Positions 35,590 through 44,196 of a DNA stretch of 64,000 bases are shown in pieces. The stretch comes from an uncultured Gammaproteobacteria bacterium. GTDB lineage: Bacteria; Pseudomonadota; Gammaproteobacteria; Arenicellales; Poriferihabitantaceae. The stretch lies in contig CAMYNW010000023.1 of NCBI GenBank assembly GCA_947259885.1, forward strand, positions 1 to 64,000, read 5' to 3'. The notes below the pieces were generated by a model. That model made no database searches. It saw nothing but the letters and a program-made list of their open reading frames with translations, and was not told the origin of the DNA. The stretch's first letter is position 1; each line of letters begins with the position of its first letter. The position numbers were made by a program, and so were the translations under genes.

Positions 35590-36294
35590 ATGGCCATTAT
35601 AAGTGCAAAACGTTTGAGTTACGGGTTGTTTGTAAGCGGATTGGCTTTATTATTCAGCCTTGGCGCGTGGCAGTTGAAACGAGGTTTTGAAAAAGCGGAA
35701 ATTGCGGCACTCTCTGAGGCTGGAGAAAATAGTGTTGTTGAATTGACGCACGCGCCAGCTAACTGGCAGGACTTAAACTTTCAGTCTGTAACACTCAATG
35801 GCCAATGGTTAACGGAGAAGACGTTCCTGATTGATAATCGACTGAATCAAGGCCAGCCGGGGTATGAGGTGCTCACGCCTTTTCAATTGTCTGAGGATAA
35901 AACCGTGTTGCTAGTAAACCGAGGCTGGATAGCTAAACCGAAAAACCGAAAACTAGAGATACCACCGCCTCAGATCGTAATGCCGCTAGCAGGGCGACTT
36001 TATCTGCCACAGAAGGGTTTTACCCTGGGACACACCTTCACCGGCGAGATAGAGTGGCCCCTGGTGATCTTGTATTATGATTTTGCAGCGTTATCTGAAG
36101 CTCTTGATAGGGCTTTGTCTTCGGTTGTGGTGGTGGTCGATGAGCAACATCCTGACAGTCTTACCCGGATATGGCGGCCCGCGATTATTCCGGCCTCTCG
36201 CCACTATGGCTATGCAGTGCAGTGGTGGGGGCTGGCACTGACCCTGCTGATTTTTGGACTTATCTGGCATCGCAGAGCCAGACTGATTCACTGA
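35590..36294 (+). CDS. SURF1 family cytochrome oxidase assembly protein
   Basis: 234 residues with a membrane helix at each end (about 9-25 and 210-226) and a periplasmic domain between. The LGAWQLKRGFEKA start, LIDNRLNQGQPGYEVLTPF and LVNRGWIA blocks are diagnostic. SURF1 helps insert heme A into subunit I. It is followed after 6 bases by the Sco-like gene. Confidence 0.92.
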   Translation: MAIISAKRLSYGLFVSGLALLFSLGAWQLKRGFEKAEIAALSEAGENSVVELTHAPANWQDLNFQSVTLNGQWLTEKTFLIDNRLNQGQPGYEVLTPFQLSEDKTVLLVNRGWIAKPKNRKLEIPPPQIVMPLAGRLYLPQKGFTLGHTFTGEIEWPLVILYYDFAALSEALDRALSSVVVVVDEQHPDSLTRIWRPAIIPASRHYGYAVQWWGLALTLLIFGLIWHRRARLIH

Positions 36295-36300
36295 ACTAAA

Positions 36301-36897
36301 ATGACACAATCCATTAAAAGTAGCCGTACCAAACTATTAATCGTATTTGGACTTTTCCTAGGTCCGCTTTTCTTTGCTTTGATCTGGTACTACGGATTAG
36401 GCGCTGTGTTTCTGCCAAGGGCGGCAACAAACCATGCGCCACTTGTTCAACCCTTGGTGGTCCTGCAGCCTTTTACCAACCTGCAGCTCGATCAGAAGGA
36501 AATCAATCTATCAACCCTGCAGGGCAAGTGGACTGTGGTGCATCGCCTGGGAGATCGCTGTGATCAGACCTGTGAAAAATCTCTTTACAACACAAGACAG
36601 GCGCGACTAGCACTGGGTAAGGATGCGAATCGAGTACAGCGTTTGGTGCTCGGCAGTCACGTCAATCAGCTGGAGGCCTTAGGCGTCGATCACGCTGATC
36701 TTGCTCTGATGTTGCGGATAACTGGTGGCCTGGAAACGCAGCTGATGCCTCTGGTTGAATCTATGTCACTGCAGCAAGACGATGCACTTTTGGTCGATCC
36801 CTTAGGCAATGTAATGATGGCGATTCCGTTTGACCTTAATCCTTCACATCTGCTTAAAGATATGAAGAAGTTGCTCAAGTTATCCAAGATTGGCTGA
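36301..36897 (+). CDS. membrane-anchored Sco-like protein of the cox cluster
   Basis: 198 residues: one N-terminal membrane helix (about 12-32), then a thioredoxin-like periplasmic domain. LQGKWTVVHRLGDRCDQTCEKSL places a CxxxC where Sco proteins bind copper, and VDPLGNVMMAIPFDLNP resembles the end of the thioredoxin fold. The typical Sco histidine is not obvious, so copper binding is inferred. In Pseudomonas-like clusters an equivalent gene sits between SURF1 and ctaA; here ctaA is missing and a sirtuin gene overlaps the end. Confidence 0.72.
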   Translation: MTQSIKSSRTKLLIVFGLFLGPLFFALIWYYGLGAVFLPRAATNHAPLVQPLVVLQPFTNLQLDQKEINLSTLQGKWTVVHRLGDRCDQTCEKSLYNTRQARLALGKDANRVQRLVLGSHVNQLEALGVDHADLALMLRITGGLETQLMPLVESMSLQQDDALLVDPLGNVMMAIPFDLNPSHLLKDMKKLLKLSKIG

Positions 36898-37747
36898 CTC
36901 AATTAAAATCTCATCGCGAAGTGGAGTTGCGACAGAACCACTGGCAGAGTTCGTTGAAAAGCACCCTCGACTAATGGTACTTACGGGCGCCGGGATTAGC
37001 GCTGCATCGGGGATTCCCACTTATCGCGATCATGGTGGACGCTGGCAGCATAATGAACCAATTCAGCACGGGGACTTCATCCGAGATCCTGAAAAAAGGC
37101 GACGCTACTGGGCCAGAAGCGTCGCAGGCTGGCCAGCGGTTGCAGCGGCGCAACCAAATGGCGCGCATCGAGCGCTGGTAAAGCTCGAACGTGCCGGACG
37201 TATCCCGCTGCTGGTCACTCAGAATGTGGATCGCTTGCACCAACGGGCCGGCCACCAACAAGTAATCGATTTGCATGGGCGACTTGATCAGGCTGCCTGT
37301 TTGAAGTGCGGTAATGCTGAATCCAGAGACCAGTTACAGCTTCGTTTACTTGAATCAAATCCGTATTTAGAGCGATTTACTGCAGATTTGGCGCCAGATG
37401 GGGATGCGCACGTCGAAGATCGTTTGGTAGAAATTTTAGAAGAACCCGCATGCCTGGATTGCGGCGGAGTGTTAATGCCCCAAGTGGTATTTTTTGGCGG
37501 CACGGTGCCACGAGCGCGGGTGGAAGCAGTAAGCCATGCACTTGCGCAGGCTGATGCGATGTTAATCGTTGGTTCATCATTAATGGTTTACTCTGGATAT
37601 CGATTCTGTAAGATCGCTTCCCAACGCAGCATTCCGATTGTCGCTATCAATCAAGGACAGACTAGGGCTGACGGAATGTTGGCGCTCAAACTCAAACAAG
37701 ATTGCCAGACTAGTCTTGAGGCCCTGGTTAATCATCTAGGGTTATGA
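36890..37747 (+). CDS. NAD-dependent protein deacylase (Sir2 family)
   Basis: 285 residues from TTG, overlapping the previous gene by 8 bases. Sirtuin motifs: GAGISAASGIPTYRD, TQNVDRLHQRAG, the catalytic histidine in DLHGRL, structural zinc cysteines in two CxxC pairs (CLKC and CLDC), VVFFGG and VGSSLMVYSG. The YRDHGGRW pattern and HQRAG are of the class II/SIRT4-like group. It removes acyl groups from lysines with NAD+ consumption; targets unknown. Its stop overlaps the glutaredoxin start (ATGA). Confidence 0.9.
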   Translation: MADSIKISSRSGVATEPLAEFVEKHPRLMVLTGAGISAASGIPTYRDHGGRWQHNEPIQHGDFIRDPEKRRRYWARSVAGWPAVAAAQPNGAHRALVKLERAGRIPLLVTQNVDRLHQRAGHQQVIDLHGRLDQAACLKCGNAESRDQLQLRLLESNPYLERFTADLAPDGDAHVEDRLVEILEEPACLDCGGVLMPQVVFFGGTVPRARVEAVSHALAQADAMLIVGSSLMVYSGYRFCKIASQRSIPIVAINQGQTRADGMLALKLKQDCQTSLEALVNHLGL

Positions 37748-38022
37748 GCGATATGAAGAGTGATAAAAAACGCCTGACTCTTTACATCCGCGACTACTGC
37801 ATGTACTGCAGTCGAGTACTGCGTGCAGCTCAGCAGTTGGACCTCGAACTGGAGGTGCGTAATATCTGGCAGGATCGAAGCTATGAACAGGAGTTGCTGG
37901 AGGCGACTGGCAGGCGAATGGTACCAGTGCTGGCGATCTCGAAAGGAGGGAGCGGTCAAACTTGGATGCCGGAATCCAGGGATATTATTCGTTACCTCGA
38001 GAGTGAATCAAGAACGGATTAA
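37744..38022 (+). CDS. glutaredoxin-like protein (GST N-terminal/Grx fold)
   Basis: 92 residues starting in the ATGA overlap with the sirtuin gene. LYIRDYCMYCSRVLRAAQQLDLELE carries a CxxC (CMYC) as in glutaredoxins, followed by RRMVPVLAI (cis-proline) and MPESRDIIRYLE, the glutathione-contact serine region. It should be a small cytoplasmic thiol-disulfide or glutathione-binding protein. Convergent with algR. Confidence 0.88.
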   Translation: MSDMKSDKKRLTLYIRDYCMYCSRVLRAAQQLDLELEVRNIWQDRSYEQELLEATGRRMVPVLAISKGGSGQTWMPESRDIIRYLESESRTD

Positions 38023-38085
38023 TCGCCACCTACCAGGAGTTGTTGGCACAAATTAGAGGCGTCAGATTTCCTGATCGAGGCCGGG

Positions 38086-38817
38086 CTAATCCGTGGATCG
38101 ATTCTTGAGCCAGCTTCGGATCACCGGGGTTTGGCGACGGCTGATTTCGACGCTGTCGGGGATGCCACGGAAAAACACGCACCACTGCCCATCGTCATTT
38201 TTCTCCAGCCCCTCCAAATGGCTGGTAGAGATCAGCGCGTTGCGGTGTACTCGAATGAAGCTATCACCTAACTCTTTCTCCAGGTTATTGAGCGTATCAT
38301 TCATCAAGTATTCTTCTTTGACGGTTTTGACCACCACATATTTATTTTCGGCTTTCAGGTAGCAAATGCTTTGAATTGGCACTAACTTGATCTTGCCTTT
38401 CTGGCTGATTGAAATATGCATGCTACGGGTCGCTTTTTTAAGGGACTCCGATTGAACTTTAGTTATTGGGTCTGCTTTTTGCAGCGCTCTTTTTAAGCGG
38501 TCGATCTGGACGGGTTTTAGCAGGTAATCAATGGCGTTGGCGTCGAACGCTTCCAGTGCGTACTCGCTGTATGCGGTGGTAAAGATGACAGCTGGAGAAT
38601 AATCCAATCCTGAAAGGTGATACACCAGCTCGATCCCGCTGATGCCTGGCATCCTGATATCTACCAGGGCGGTATCGGGACGTTCGGACTCGCAAAGATC
38701 TAGAGCCTGTTGACCGTTTTCAGCTTCTAAGACCTCTGCTTTAGGGTCCAGTCGCAGCAATAGTTCTTTAAGTCTGGCCCGAGCCAGGAACTCGTCATCA
38801 ATAATTAAATATTTCAT
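38086..38817 (-). CDS. algR: LytTR family response regulator (AlgR-like)
   Basis: 243 residues. Receiver domain: acidic pair Asp7-Asp8, phospho-acceptor Asp53 in ALVDIRMPG, Thr in FTTAYSEYAL and Lys in DYLLKP. The C-terminal LytTR DNA-binding domain (about 140-240) includes YLKAENKYVVV and FIRVHRNALIS. Together with the kinase gene upstream and divergent argH, gene order matches the AlgZ/AlgR system of Pseudomonas, which controls surface and virulence traits there. The hemC usually found after algR is not here. Confidence 0.9.
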   Translation of the reverse strand: MKYLIIDDEFLARARLKELLLRLDPKAEVLEAENGQQALDLCESERPDTALVDIRMPGISGIELVYHLSGLDYSPAVIFTTAYSEYALEAFDANAIDYLLKPVQIDRLKRALQKADPITKVQSESLKKATRSMHISISQKGKIKLVPIQSICYLKAENKYVVVKTVKEEYLMNDTLNNLEKELGDSFIRVHRNALISTSHLEGLEKNDDGQWCVFFRGIPDSVEISRRQTPVIRSWLKNRSTD

Positions 38818-38868
38818 ATACTTAAATTTAGCTTAAATCCTCATGCGATACAGAGCGAATTTCCGTTC

Positions 38869-39906
38869 TTAAAGAGGCAGACGGATGGTCACGGTGTATT
38901 GATCTTCCGCCTCATGGGCGTCGAATGTTCCTCGGGCCCCGAACGTCCTATAGATTCTGTCTCGCAGGTTTTCCTGGGCGACTTTATTGCCTGTGCTTCG
39001 CTTGATGCTGCCCTCTGGTAATGGATTAGTAATTTGAATAATCAGCTGCTTATCGACAACCTGAACGCTAAGATTAATCGCACCGCCTTTAAATCGAGTT
39101 TCTATGCCATGGTATACCGAATTTTCCAGCAGTGGCTGTAGCATCAGTACTGGAACCAGAATGCCCAAGGCATCTGGATCAATTCGGCTGTTGACCTGTA
39201 AACGTTCCCCCAATCGTGTTTTTTCCAGATATAGATATTTGTCAGCCAGTTCGAGCTCTGCTTTCATCGGTACCAGCTCGCGCTTGTCTGCCATGACAAC
39301 TCTAAATACGTCAGCAAGATTATATAGCGCCTTTTCTGCCCTCGCCGGATGAAGACTGATCAAGTGAGCGACACTGTTTAAAGTATTAAACAGGAAATGT
39401 GGACGAATACGAAATCCAAGATTGGAGAACTGCGTTATTTCTGACTCTTTGACCAGCGCACGAGTGGAATATACTTCCTTCTCTACCCAGAACAACGGCA
39501 ATCCAAGCACGATCACCATCATCACCATCATGCTGGCAGACTGTGTGTTGATATCGCCTAGATAGGGTATTTGCCAACTGTAGTCAAACTGCCCCCCTGC
39601 GAGACTGATTATCAGATAAATAATTCCCGCTACCATGACGACAACCGCCCAACAAAAAAACATCCCAAGGTTCGCCCGCATCTGCATGACTATATCGCTA
39701 AAAAGTCGCAGCAATAACAGTGAAAACAGCACAAATACACTCACTAGAACAAGATGACTCAAGATTTGTTCAAAGTTGATCGGTGAAAAAAGATCAGCAC
39801 CACGACTGGCAACCCATACTGCCAGGAGGCCGGTCAGCGATGCGACGACAAATCGGATCGGGAAACCGGCCTTTCGAAATTCCAGCTGAAGATAGCTTTG
39901 TTGCAC
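38869..39906 (-). CDS. algZ: LytS/AlgZ-type sensor histidine kinase
   Basis: 345 residues. Four membrane helices (about 15-35, 48-70, 83-104, 122-140) without a large sensor domain, then the His_kinase domain with phospho-acceptor His170 in RIRPHFLFNTLNSVAHL and a compact ATPase (PVLMLQPLLENSVYHGIE as N box). This is the unorthodox family paired with LytTR regulators. Spacing of 51 bases to algR on the same strand indicates an operon. Confidence 0.9.
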   Translation of the reverse strand: MQQSYLQLEFRKAGFPIRFVVASLTGLLAVWVASRGADLFSPINFEQILSHLVLVSVFVLFSLLLLRLFSDIVMQMRANLGMFFCWAVVVMVAGIIYLIISLAGGQFDYSWQIPYLGDINTQSASMMVMMVIVLGLPLFWVEKEVYSTRALVKESEITQFSNLGFRIRPHFLFNTLNSVAHLISLHPARAEKALYNLADVFRVVMADKRELVPMKAELELADKYLYLEKTRLGERLQVNSRIDPDALGILVPVLMLQPLLENSVYHGIETRFKGGAINLSVQVVDKQLIIQITNPLPEGSIKRSTGNKVAQENLRDRIYRTFGARGTFDAHEAEDQYTVTIRLPL

Positions 39907-40039
39907 GAATAGAAGAATATTTTTATCGCGCTATTTTAACCGACTAGGGCGTCGCTTTGGTCATAAGTACACCGGTACCTAGGCCTTAAACACTTCGGAT
40001 GAGCGATGTCCTCTCCGGGAAATCGAGATAAGACGCTGC

Positions 40040-40057
40040 ATCTGGCAGTCGCCAGAT
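40040..40057 (-). other. hairpin in the algZ leader
   Basis: ATCTGGC pairs with GCCAGAT (7 bp, 4-base loop) about 130 bases before algZ and just downstream, on the reverse strand, of the stronger terminator hairpin. It could be part of the algZ leader. No U tract follows. Confidence 0.4.
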
Positions 40058-40078
40058 TTGGCTAGGAGGGGATTAAAT

Positions 40079-40197
40079 CAAAAAAAATACTCCCTCGCAT
40101 AGCGGGGGAGTATAATAATTTTGATCGGGTCGAACAGAATGGGGGTTCTGCTGAAGGGGGTAAAGACCCGACTAGCGGGTGGTTCGTCCTACCCGCG
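40079..40197 (-). ncRNA. candidate small RNA (or algZ leader attenuator)
   Basis: About 119 bases on the reverse strand framed by a promoter and a terminator. From the 5' end: hairpin 1 (40175-40196, 6-bp GCGGGT stem plus a GG/CC extension and ACGAA loop); a larger stem (40165-40171 with 40124-40130) that contains an unpaired ACCCCC and a 5-bp hairpin (40134-40138 with 40146-40150) with a CCCCCCA loop; then a 12-bp terminator stem (40086-40112) followed by six U. The two C-rich unpaired segments could pair with G-rich ribosome sites. Alternative: the 5' leader of algZ with a conditional terminator. Confidence 0.6.
40086..40112 (-). terminator. strong intrinsic terminator upstream of algZ
   Basis: ATACTCCC plus TCGC pairs with GCGG plus GGGAGTAT across a 3-base loop, 12 bp with one G-U, followed on the reverse strand by six to seven U. 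No annotated gene lies immediately upstream on this strand, which is why a small RNA or attenuated leader is proposed. Confidence 0.8.
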
Positions 40198-40202
40198 ATG
40201 CA

Positions 40203-40231
40203 AGTAGACTACTTTGAGCGGTGTTCGTCAA
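40203..40231 (-). promoter_or_regulatory. sigma-70-type promoter of the candidate small RNA
   Basis: On the reverse strand TTGACG (40226-40231, five of six matches to the -35 consensus) is separated by exactly 17 bases from TCTACT (40203-40208, four of six to the -10). Predicted start is near 40197, just before the first hairpin. Confidence 0.55.
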
Positions 40232-40329
40232 ATAATTCAGATAAATGGTAGGTTTTTGCCGACCAGCTGCAATTGTTTCTGGCAATTTTGCCCATTATCT
40301 AAGCGATTTTCTCGATTTTTAGTCCAAAT

Positions 40330-41721
40330 ATGAACCAAAAGAAACTGTGGGGCGGGCGCTTCAGCGGGTCGACCGATGCGCTCATGGAAGCGTTTTCTCA
40401 GTCTGTTAGCTTTGACTGGCGACTCTATCGTCAGGATATTCGGGGCTCAATCGCCCACGCTCGCATGTTGCAAGCCACGGGTGTGTTGAGCGAGCAGGAT
40501 TTTGCTGATATCGAAGCGGGCCTGAACAACATACAGAGCGAGATTGAAAACGACAAGTTTGATTGGTCTGAAGCGTTGGAAGACGTGCATATGAATATTG
40601 AGGCTGCGCTCACCGAACGAATCGGAGATGCCGGAAAGCGTCTGCATACCGGCAGATCGCGTAATGACCAGATCGCAACCGATATGCGGCTTTTCCTGCG
40701 CGACGGCCTGGACGCAGTGTGTCAGGCCTTAACCGAGCTGCAGCGAACTCTGGTGATGTTGGCTAAGCAACAGGCCGCTGCAATCATGCCCGGCTACACA
40801 CATATGCAGAGTGCCCAGCCGGTTACTCTGGGGCATCACTTACTCGCCTGGAATGAAATGCTCCAGCGGGACTACGAGCGGCTCATTGATTGCCGAAAGC
40901 GGATTAACGTGTCCCCCCTCGGTGCCGCCGCCCTGGCCGGCACCAGCTATCCCATTGACCGCGAGATGACAGCCAAAGAACTTGGATTTGACCGGATTGC
41001 CGTGAATAGTTTAGACGCGGTATCGGATCGTGACTTTATTATCGAATTCAATGCTCATGCAGCTCTAATGATGGTGCACCTCTCCCGGATCGCCGAAGAG
41101 CTTGTCTTATGGTCTGGTGAGGGATTCGGTTACGTCGATATGGGCGATGCCTTTTGTACAGGATCGAGCATCATGCCGCAGAAGAAAAATCCCGACGTAG
41201 CGGAACTCACGCGTGGTAAATGTGGCCGTGTGAACGGCAATCTGGTGGCGCTGTTAATGCTGATGAAAGGTCAGCCGCTCGCTTACAATCGCGATAACCA
41301 GGAAGACAAAGAACCGATGTTTGACTCTCTGGATACTTCAATCATGTGTCTACGGGTGTTTGCCGCCATGTTTGCACAGGTAAAGTTCAATCAGGAAACG
41401 ATGTATCGCGCAGCCGCAAAAGGCTATTCTACGGCTACCGACCTGGCAGACTATCTGGTGCGCAAGGGATTGCCTTTTCGCGACGCTCACGAGGTGGTCG
41501 GTAAGGTTGTCGGATTGGCGGCGTCGGATCGCATCGAACTAGAACAAGTGCCTTTATCTCAATTACAGCGATTCAGTGGTGTTATTGAATCGGATGTTTA
41601 TGAGGTTCTGACCCTGGAAGGTTCCGTTAATGCGCGAAATCATATTGGTGGAACCGCCCCGAGGCAGGTTAAAATCGCCGCAGAGAACGCCGAACGGCTA
41701 CTTGCGGCGCGCATAGAGTAA
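40330..41721 (+). CDS. argH: argininosuccinate lyase
   Basis: 463 residues. Last step of arginine synthesis, argininosuccinate to arginine and fumarate. [21 protein letters not shown] at the N-terminus, [36 protein letters not shown] and the fumarase/ASL signature [12 protein letters not shown] (catalytic serine loop) are intact. Divergent from algZ with the small RNA candidate in between. lptM follows 53 bases later. Confidence 0.97.
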   Translation: MNQKKLWGGRFSGSTDALMEAFSQSVSFDWRLYRQDIRGSIAHARMLQATGVLSEQDFADIEAGLNNIQSEIENDKFDWSEALEDVHMNIEAALTERIGDAGKRLHTGRSRNDQIATDMRLFLRDGLDAVCQALTELQRTLVMLAKQQAAAIMPGYTHMQSAQPVTLGHHLLAWNEMLQRDYERLIDCRKRINVSPLGAAALAGTSYPIDREMTAKELGFDRIAVNSLDAVSDRDFIIEFNAHAALMMVHLSRIAEELVLWSGEGFGYVDMGDAFCTGSSIMPQKKNPDVAELTRGKCGRVNGNLVALLMLMKGQPLAYNRDNQEDKEPMFDSLDTSIMCLRVFAAMFAQVKFNQETMYRAAAKGYSTATDLADYLVRKGLPFRDAHEVVGKVVGLAASDRIELEQVPLSQLQRFSGVIESDVYEVLTLEGSVNARNHIGGTAPRQVKIAAENAERLLAARIE

Positions 41722-41774
41722 TCTTCGCCGGCTTTGGTGTATCGCGCACGGCAATAACTTGATGAATAGATTTG

Positions 41775-41948
41775 ATGAAAACAATTGAAACACTGCTAGT
41801 ATTACTCGTGGCGGCTATGTTGCTAAGTGCATGCGGTCAGAAAGGCCCGCTATATCTTCCACAGGAACAGCCTGCTGCGGCGACGCAAGTGAATGATGCG
41901 GAGCCTGACGGTGAAGACAAGGAAGAGAAAAGCAGTACCGCCGAATAG
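41775..41948 (+). CDS. lptM: LPS translocon maturation chaperone LptM (YifL)
   Basis: 57 residues. Lipoprotein signal with lipobox LSAC (Cys20) followed at once by GQKGPLYLP, the invariant start of mature LptM. The remainder is an acidic disordered tail. LptM assists oxidative maturation of the LptD-LptE outer membrane translocon in E. coli. Gene order argH-lptM-lysA is the common one. It had to be found by reading between genes because it is so short. Confidence 0.92.
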   Translation: MKTIETLLVLLVAAMLLSACGQKGPLYLPQEQPAAATQVNDAEPDGEDKEEKSSTAE

Positions 41949-41994
41949 TCCGAATATCTTGTTTAACTCCGGGTAATCCGCCCGGCCCCTCACT

Positions 41995-43251
41995 ATGGAC
42001 CATTTCCAGTATCAGGATGGACAACTGTTCGCCGAGCAGGTTTCTCTTGAAGATATCGCTGATCAGGTCGGTACTCCCTGTTATGTCTACTCGAGGGCGA
42101 CTCTGGAACGCCATTGGCATGCCTTTGATAACGCGTTTGGCGACTATCCGCATTTGGTCTGCTATGCAGTTAAGGCCAATGGCAATCTGGCGATTTTGAA
42201 TCTGTTGGCGAGGCTGGGTTCTGGTTTCGATATCGTTTCCGGTGGTGAACTTAGACGCGTGATCGCTGCGGGTGGGGACCCGACCAGGACAGTATTTTCT
42301 GGAGTTTGCAAGCAAGACTGGGAGCTTAAAGAAGCACTGGAAGCCGGAGTCAGGTGTTTTAATATTGAGTCCGAGGGAGAGCTAGAGAATTTAAGTGAGG
42401 TGGCGTCAATCATGGGCAAGGTCGCACCCATATCGGTGCGTATCAATCCGGATGTAGATGCAAAAACTCATCCCTATATTTCAACCGGCCTACATAACAA
42501 TAAATTTGGACTGCCGGTTGAGGCCGCAATGGCGGTTTACCGTAAAGCTAATCAAGACCCGAATATTGAGATAAGTGGAGTGGCTTGTCATATCGGTTCA
42601 CAGTTGACTGATCTTGGGCCTTACAACGATGCGTTAGGACGAGTACTTGATTTTATCGATGCGCTTGAATCCAGCGGCATCGCAATCGACCATATAGATT
42701 TCGGCGGCGGCCTCGGTGTGCGCTACCACGATGAGACGCCGCCGAGTCCTGCGGAGTACTGGGATATTCTGAACCAGCAGTTGTCTTCGAGGGGAATTGT
42801 GCTGCCTATTACCATAGAGCCTGGGCGTGCCATTGTCGGCAATGCGGGTATTCTTTTAACCCGGGTGAATTTCCTAAAGCTTTCAGCTTCAACTCGCTTC
42901 TGTATTGTTGATGCTGGGATGAACGATCTGATTCGGCCGGCGTTATATCAGGCATACCAGGAAATCGTGCCGATCAAACAAAATTCTGATGCTAAAGCGG
43001 AGCGATACGATGTTGTGGGCCCGATTTGTGAGAGCGGTGATTTCCTCGGCAAAGACCGCCTAATGCAGGTGGAAAAGGATGATCTTCTGGCGGTCAGAAC
43101 CGCCGGGGCCTATTCCGCGGTGATGGCATCAAATTACAATGCGCGTCCCCGACCGGCGGAAGTCATGGTCGATGGTGAGCGCTTTTTTATTGTGCGCGAG
43201 CGAGAGTCTCTACAACAACTATACCAGGGAGAACAGCTCATTCCCGGTTAA
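41995..43251 (+). CDS. lysA: diaminopimelate decarboxylase
   Basis: 418 residues. Final step of lysine synthesis from meso-diaminopimelate. PLP lysine in VCYAVKANGNLAIL, glycine-rich phosphate loop DFGGGLGVRY, EPGRAIVGNAG and the decarboxylase-specific GPICESGDFL are present. dapF, which often follows lysA in gammaproteobacteria, is not here; a convergent 5'-nucleotidase gene lies next. Confidence 0.96.
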   Translation: MDHFQYQDGQLFAEQVSLEDIADQVGTPCYVYSRATLERHWHAFDNAFGDYPHLVCYAVKANGNLAILNLLARLGSGFDIVSGGELRRVIAAGGDPTRTVFSGVCKQDWELKEALEAGVRCFNIESEGELENLSEVASIMGKVAPISVRINPDVDAKTHPYISTGLHNNKFGLPVEAAMAVYRKANQDPNIEISGVACHIGSQLTDLGPYNDALGRVLDFIDALESSGIAIDHIDFGGGLGVRYHDETPPSPAEYWDILNQQLSSRGIVLPITIEPGRAIVGNAGILLTRVNFLKLSASTRFCIVDAGMNDLIRPALYQAYQEIVPIKQNSDAKAERYDVVGPICESGDFLGKDRLMQVEKDDLLAVRTAGAYSAVMASNYNARPRPAEVMVDGERFFIVRERESLQQLYQGEQLIPG

Positions 43252-43293
43252 GGGTGTTGTTGGCCGCAATGCATTTATTTCACTTGGCAGCAA

Positions 43294-44187
43294 TCAGCTG
43301 TTACTGACACCGTGGGGGACGTGACCAGTAGGGACATACTGCCGTGCAGAATCGCAATGGCCGCTCTGGTCGTCAAAGAAAATATCGGCACCGAAGGTTT
43401 TAAGAAATTCCCCTTTATCCATCCCACCTAGAAAATAACTTTCGTCAATCCTGATATCCCAGGCTCTCAGTGTTCGAATCACACGTTCGTGAGCCGGTGC
43501 TGCACGGGCGGTGATCAGGGCTGTTCGGATTGGAGACTGATCTGATGGATAGGCCTCTTGAATGCCGTGTAAAGCTGCGAGAACCGGCTTAAACGGACCA
43601 CCGGGCAGGGGCTGATTTGCCGCTTTTTTCTCGGTTTCGCTGAAGCGCTCAAGTCCATGGGTTTGGTAGACCTTTTCCGCCACATCTGAGAAAAGTACTG
43701 CATCGCCATCGAAGGCGATCTTGAGCCGATTGTATTCAGAACCTTCAACTCTGGATGGCAGTATCGTCGCGGCGGCAATACCGTTGTCGAGTGCTTTACG
43801 GACGTCTTCTGGATCTGCGCTCAGAAACAGCTCGGCGCCGAACGGATGCACGTAGCGGTATGGTGACTCTCCTCCGGTAAATGCGGCGCGACTGATAGTA
43901 AGGCCGTAATGTTCAATCGAATTGAAGACTCTCAGACCGGTATCGGCGCTATTACGAGAGATCAAGACGATTTCGACCTGTTGTTTTTGTGCATCATTTA
44001 GTGCCAGAAATTTCTTTACCATCGAGAACGCAACACCGGGTTCTAGTGCCTCGCTCTCGTGGGCAATTTGATAGTGACAGTAGGCTTCTATGCCGTGCTC
44101 GACGAATATGCGATGACCTTCTTCCATATTAAAGAGCGCGCGCGAGGAGATCGCGATCACCAGAGTATTGTCAAATGTCTTTGCCAT
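43294..44187 (-). CDS. 5'-nucleotidase (cytosolic 5'-nucleotidase family, PF06189)
   Basis: 297 residues without a signal peptide. The ALFNMEEGHRIFVEHGIEAY start, SRNSADTGLRVFNSIEHYGL, RAAFTGG and FFDDQSGHCDSA blocks match the bacterial members of the cytosolic 5'-nucleotidase 1 family, which use a HAD-like fold to dephosphorylate nucleoside monophosphates. The aroE gene is 9 bases upstream on the same strand, so they form an operon with the thiamine-kinase-like gene. Confidence 0.9.
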   Translation of the reverse strand: MAKTFDNTLVIAISSRALFNMEEGHRIFVEHGIEAYCHYQIAHESEALEPGVAFSMVKKFLALNDAQKQQVEIVLISRNSADTGLRVFNSIEHYGLTISRAAFTGGESPYRYVHPFGAELFLSADPEDVRKALDNGIAAATILPSRVEGSEYNRLKIAFDGDAVLFSDVAEKVYQTHGLERFSETEKKAANQPLPGGPFKPVLAALHGIQEAYPSDQSPIRTALITARAAPAHERVIRTLRAWDIRIDESYFLGGMDKGEFLKTFGADIFFDDQSGHCDSARQYVPTGHVPHGVSNS

Positions 44188-44196
44188 CTATCCCGA

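Noticed and set aside
40175..40196. Guanidine-II (mini-ykkC) riboswitch-like hairpin with an ACG loop
   Set aside because: That riboswitch needs two tandem hairpins with ACGR loops; only one similar loop is present, it has five bases, and the downstream genes are not guanidine transporters.
43470..43500. GTTCGAATC string resembling a tRNA T-loop
   Set aside because: It lies inside the 5'-nucleotidase coding sequence and no acceptor, D or anticodon stems surround it.
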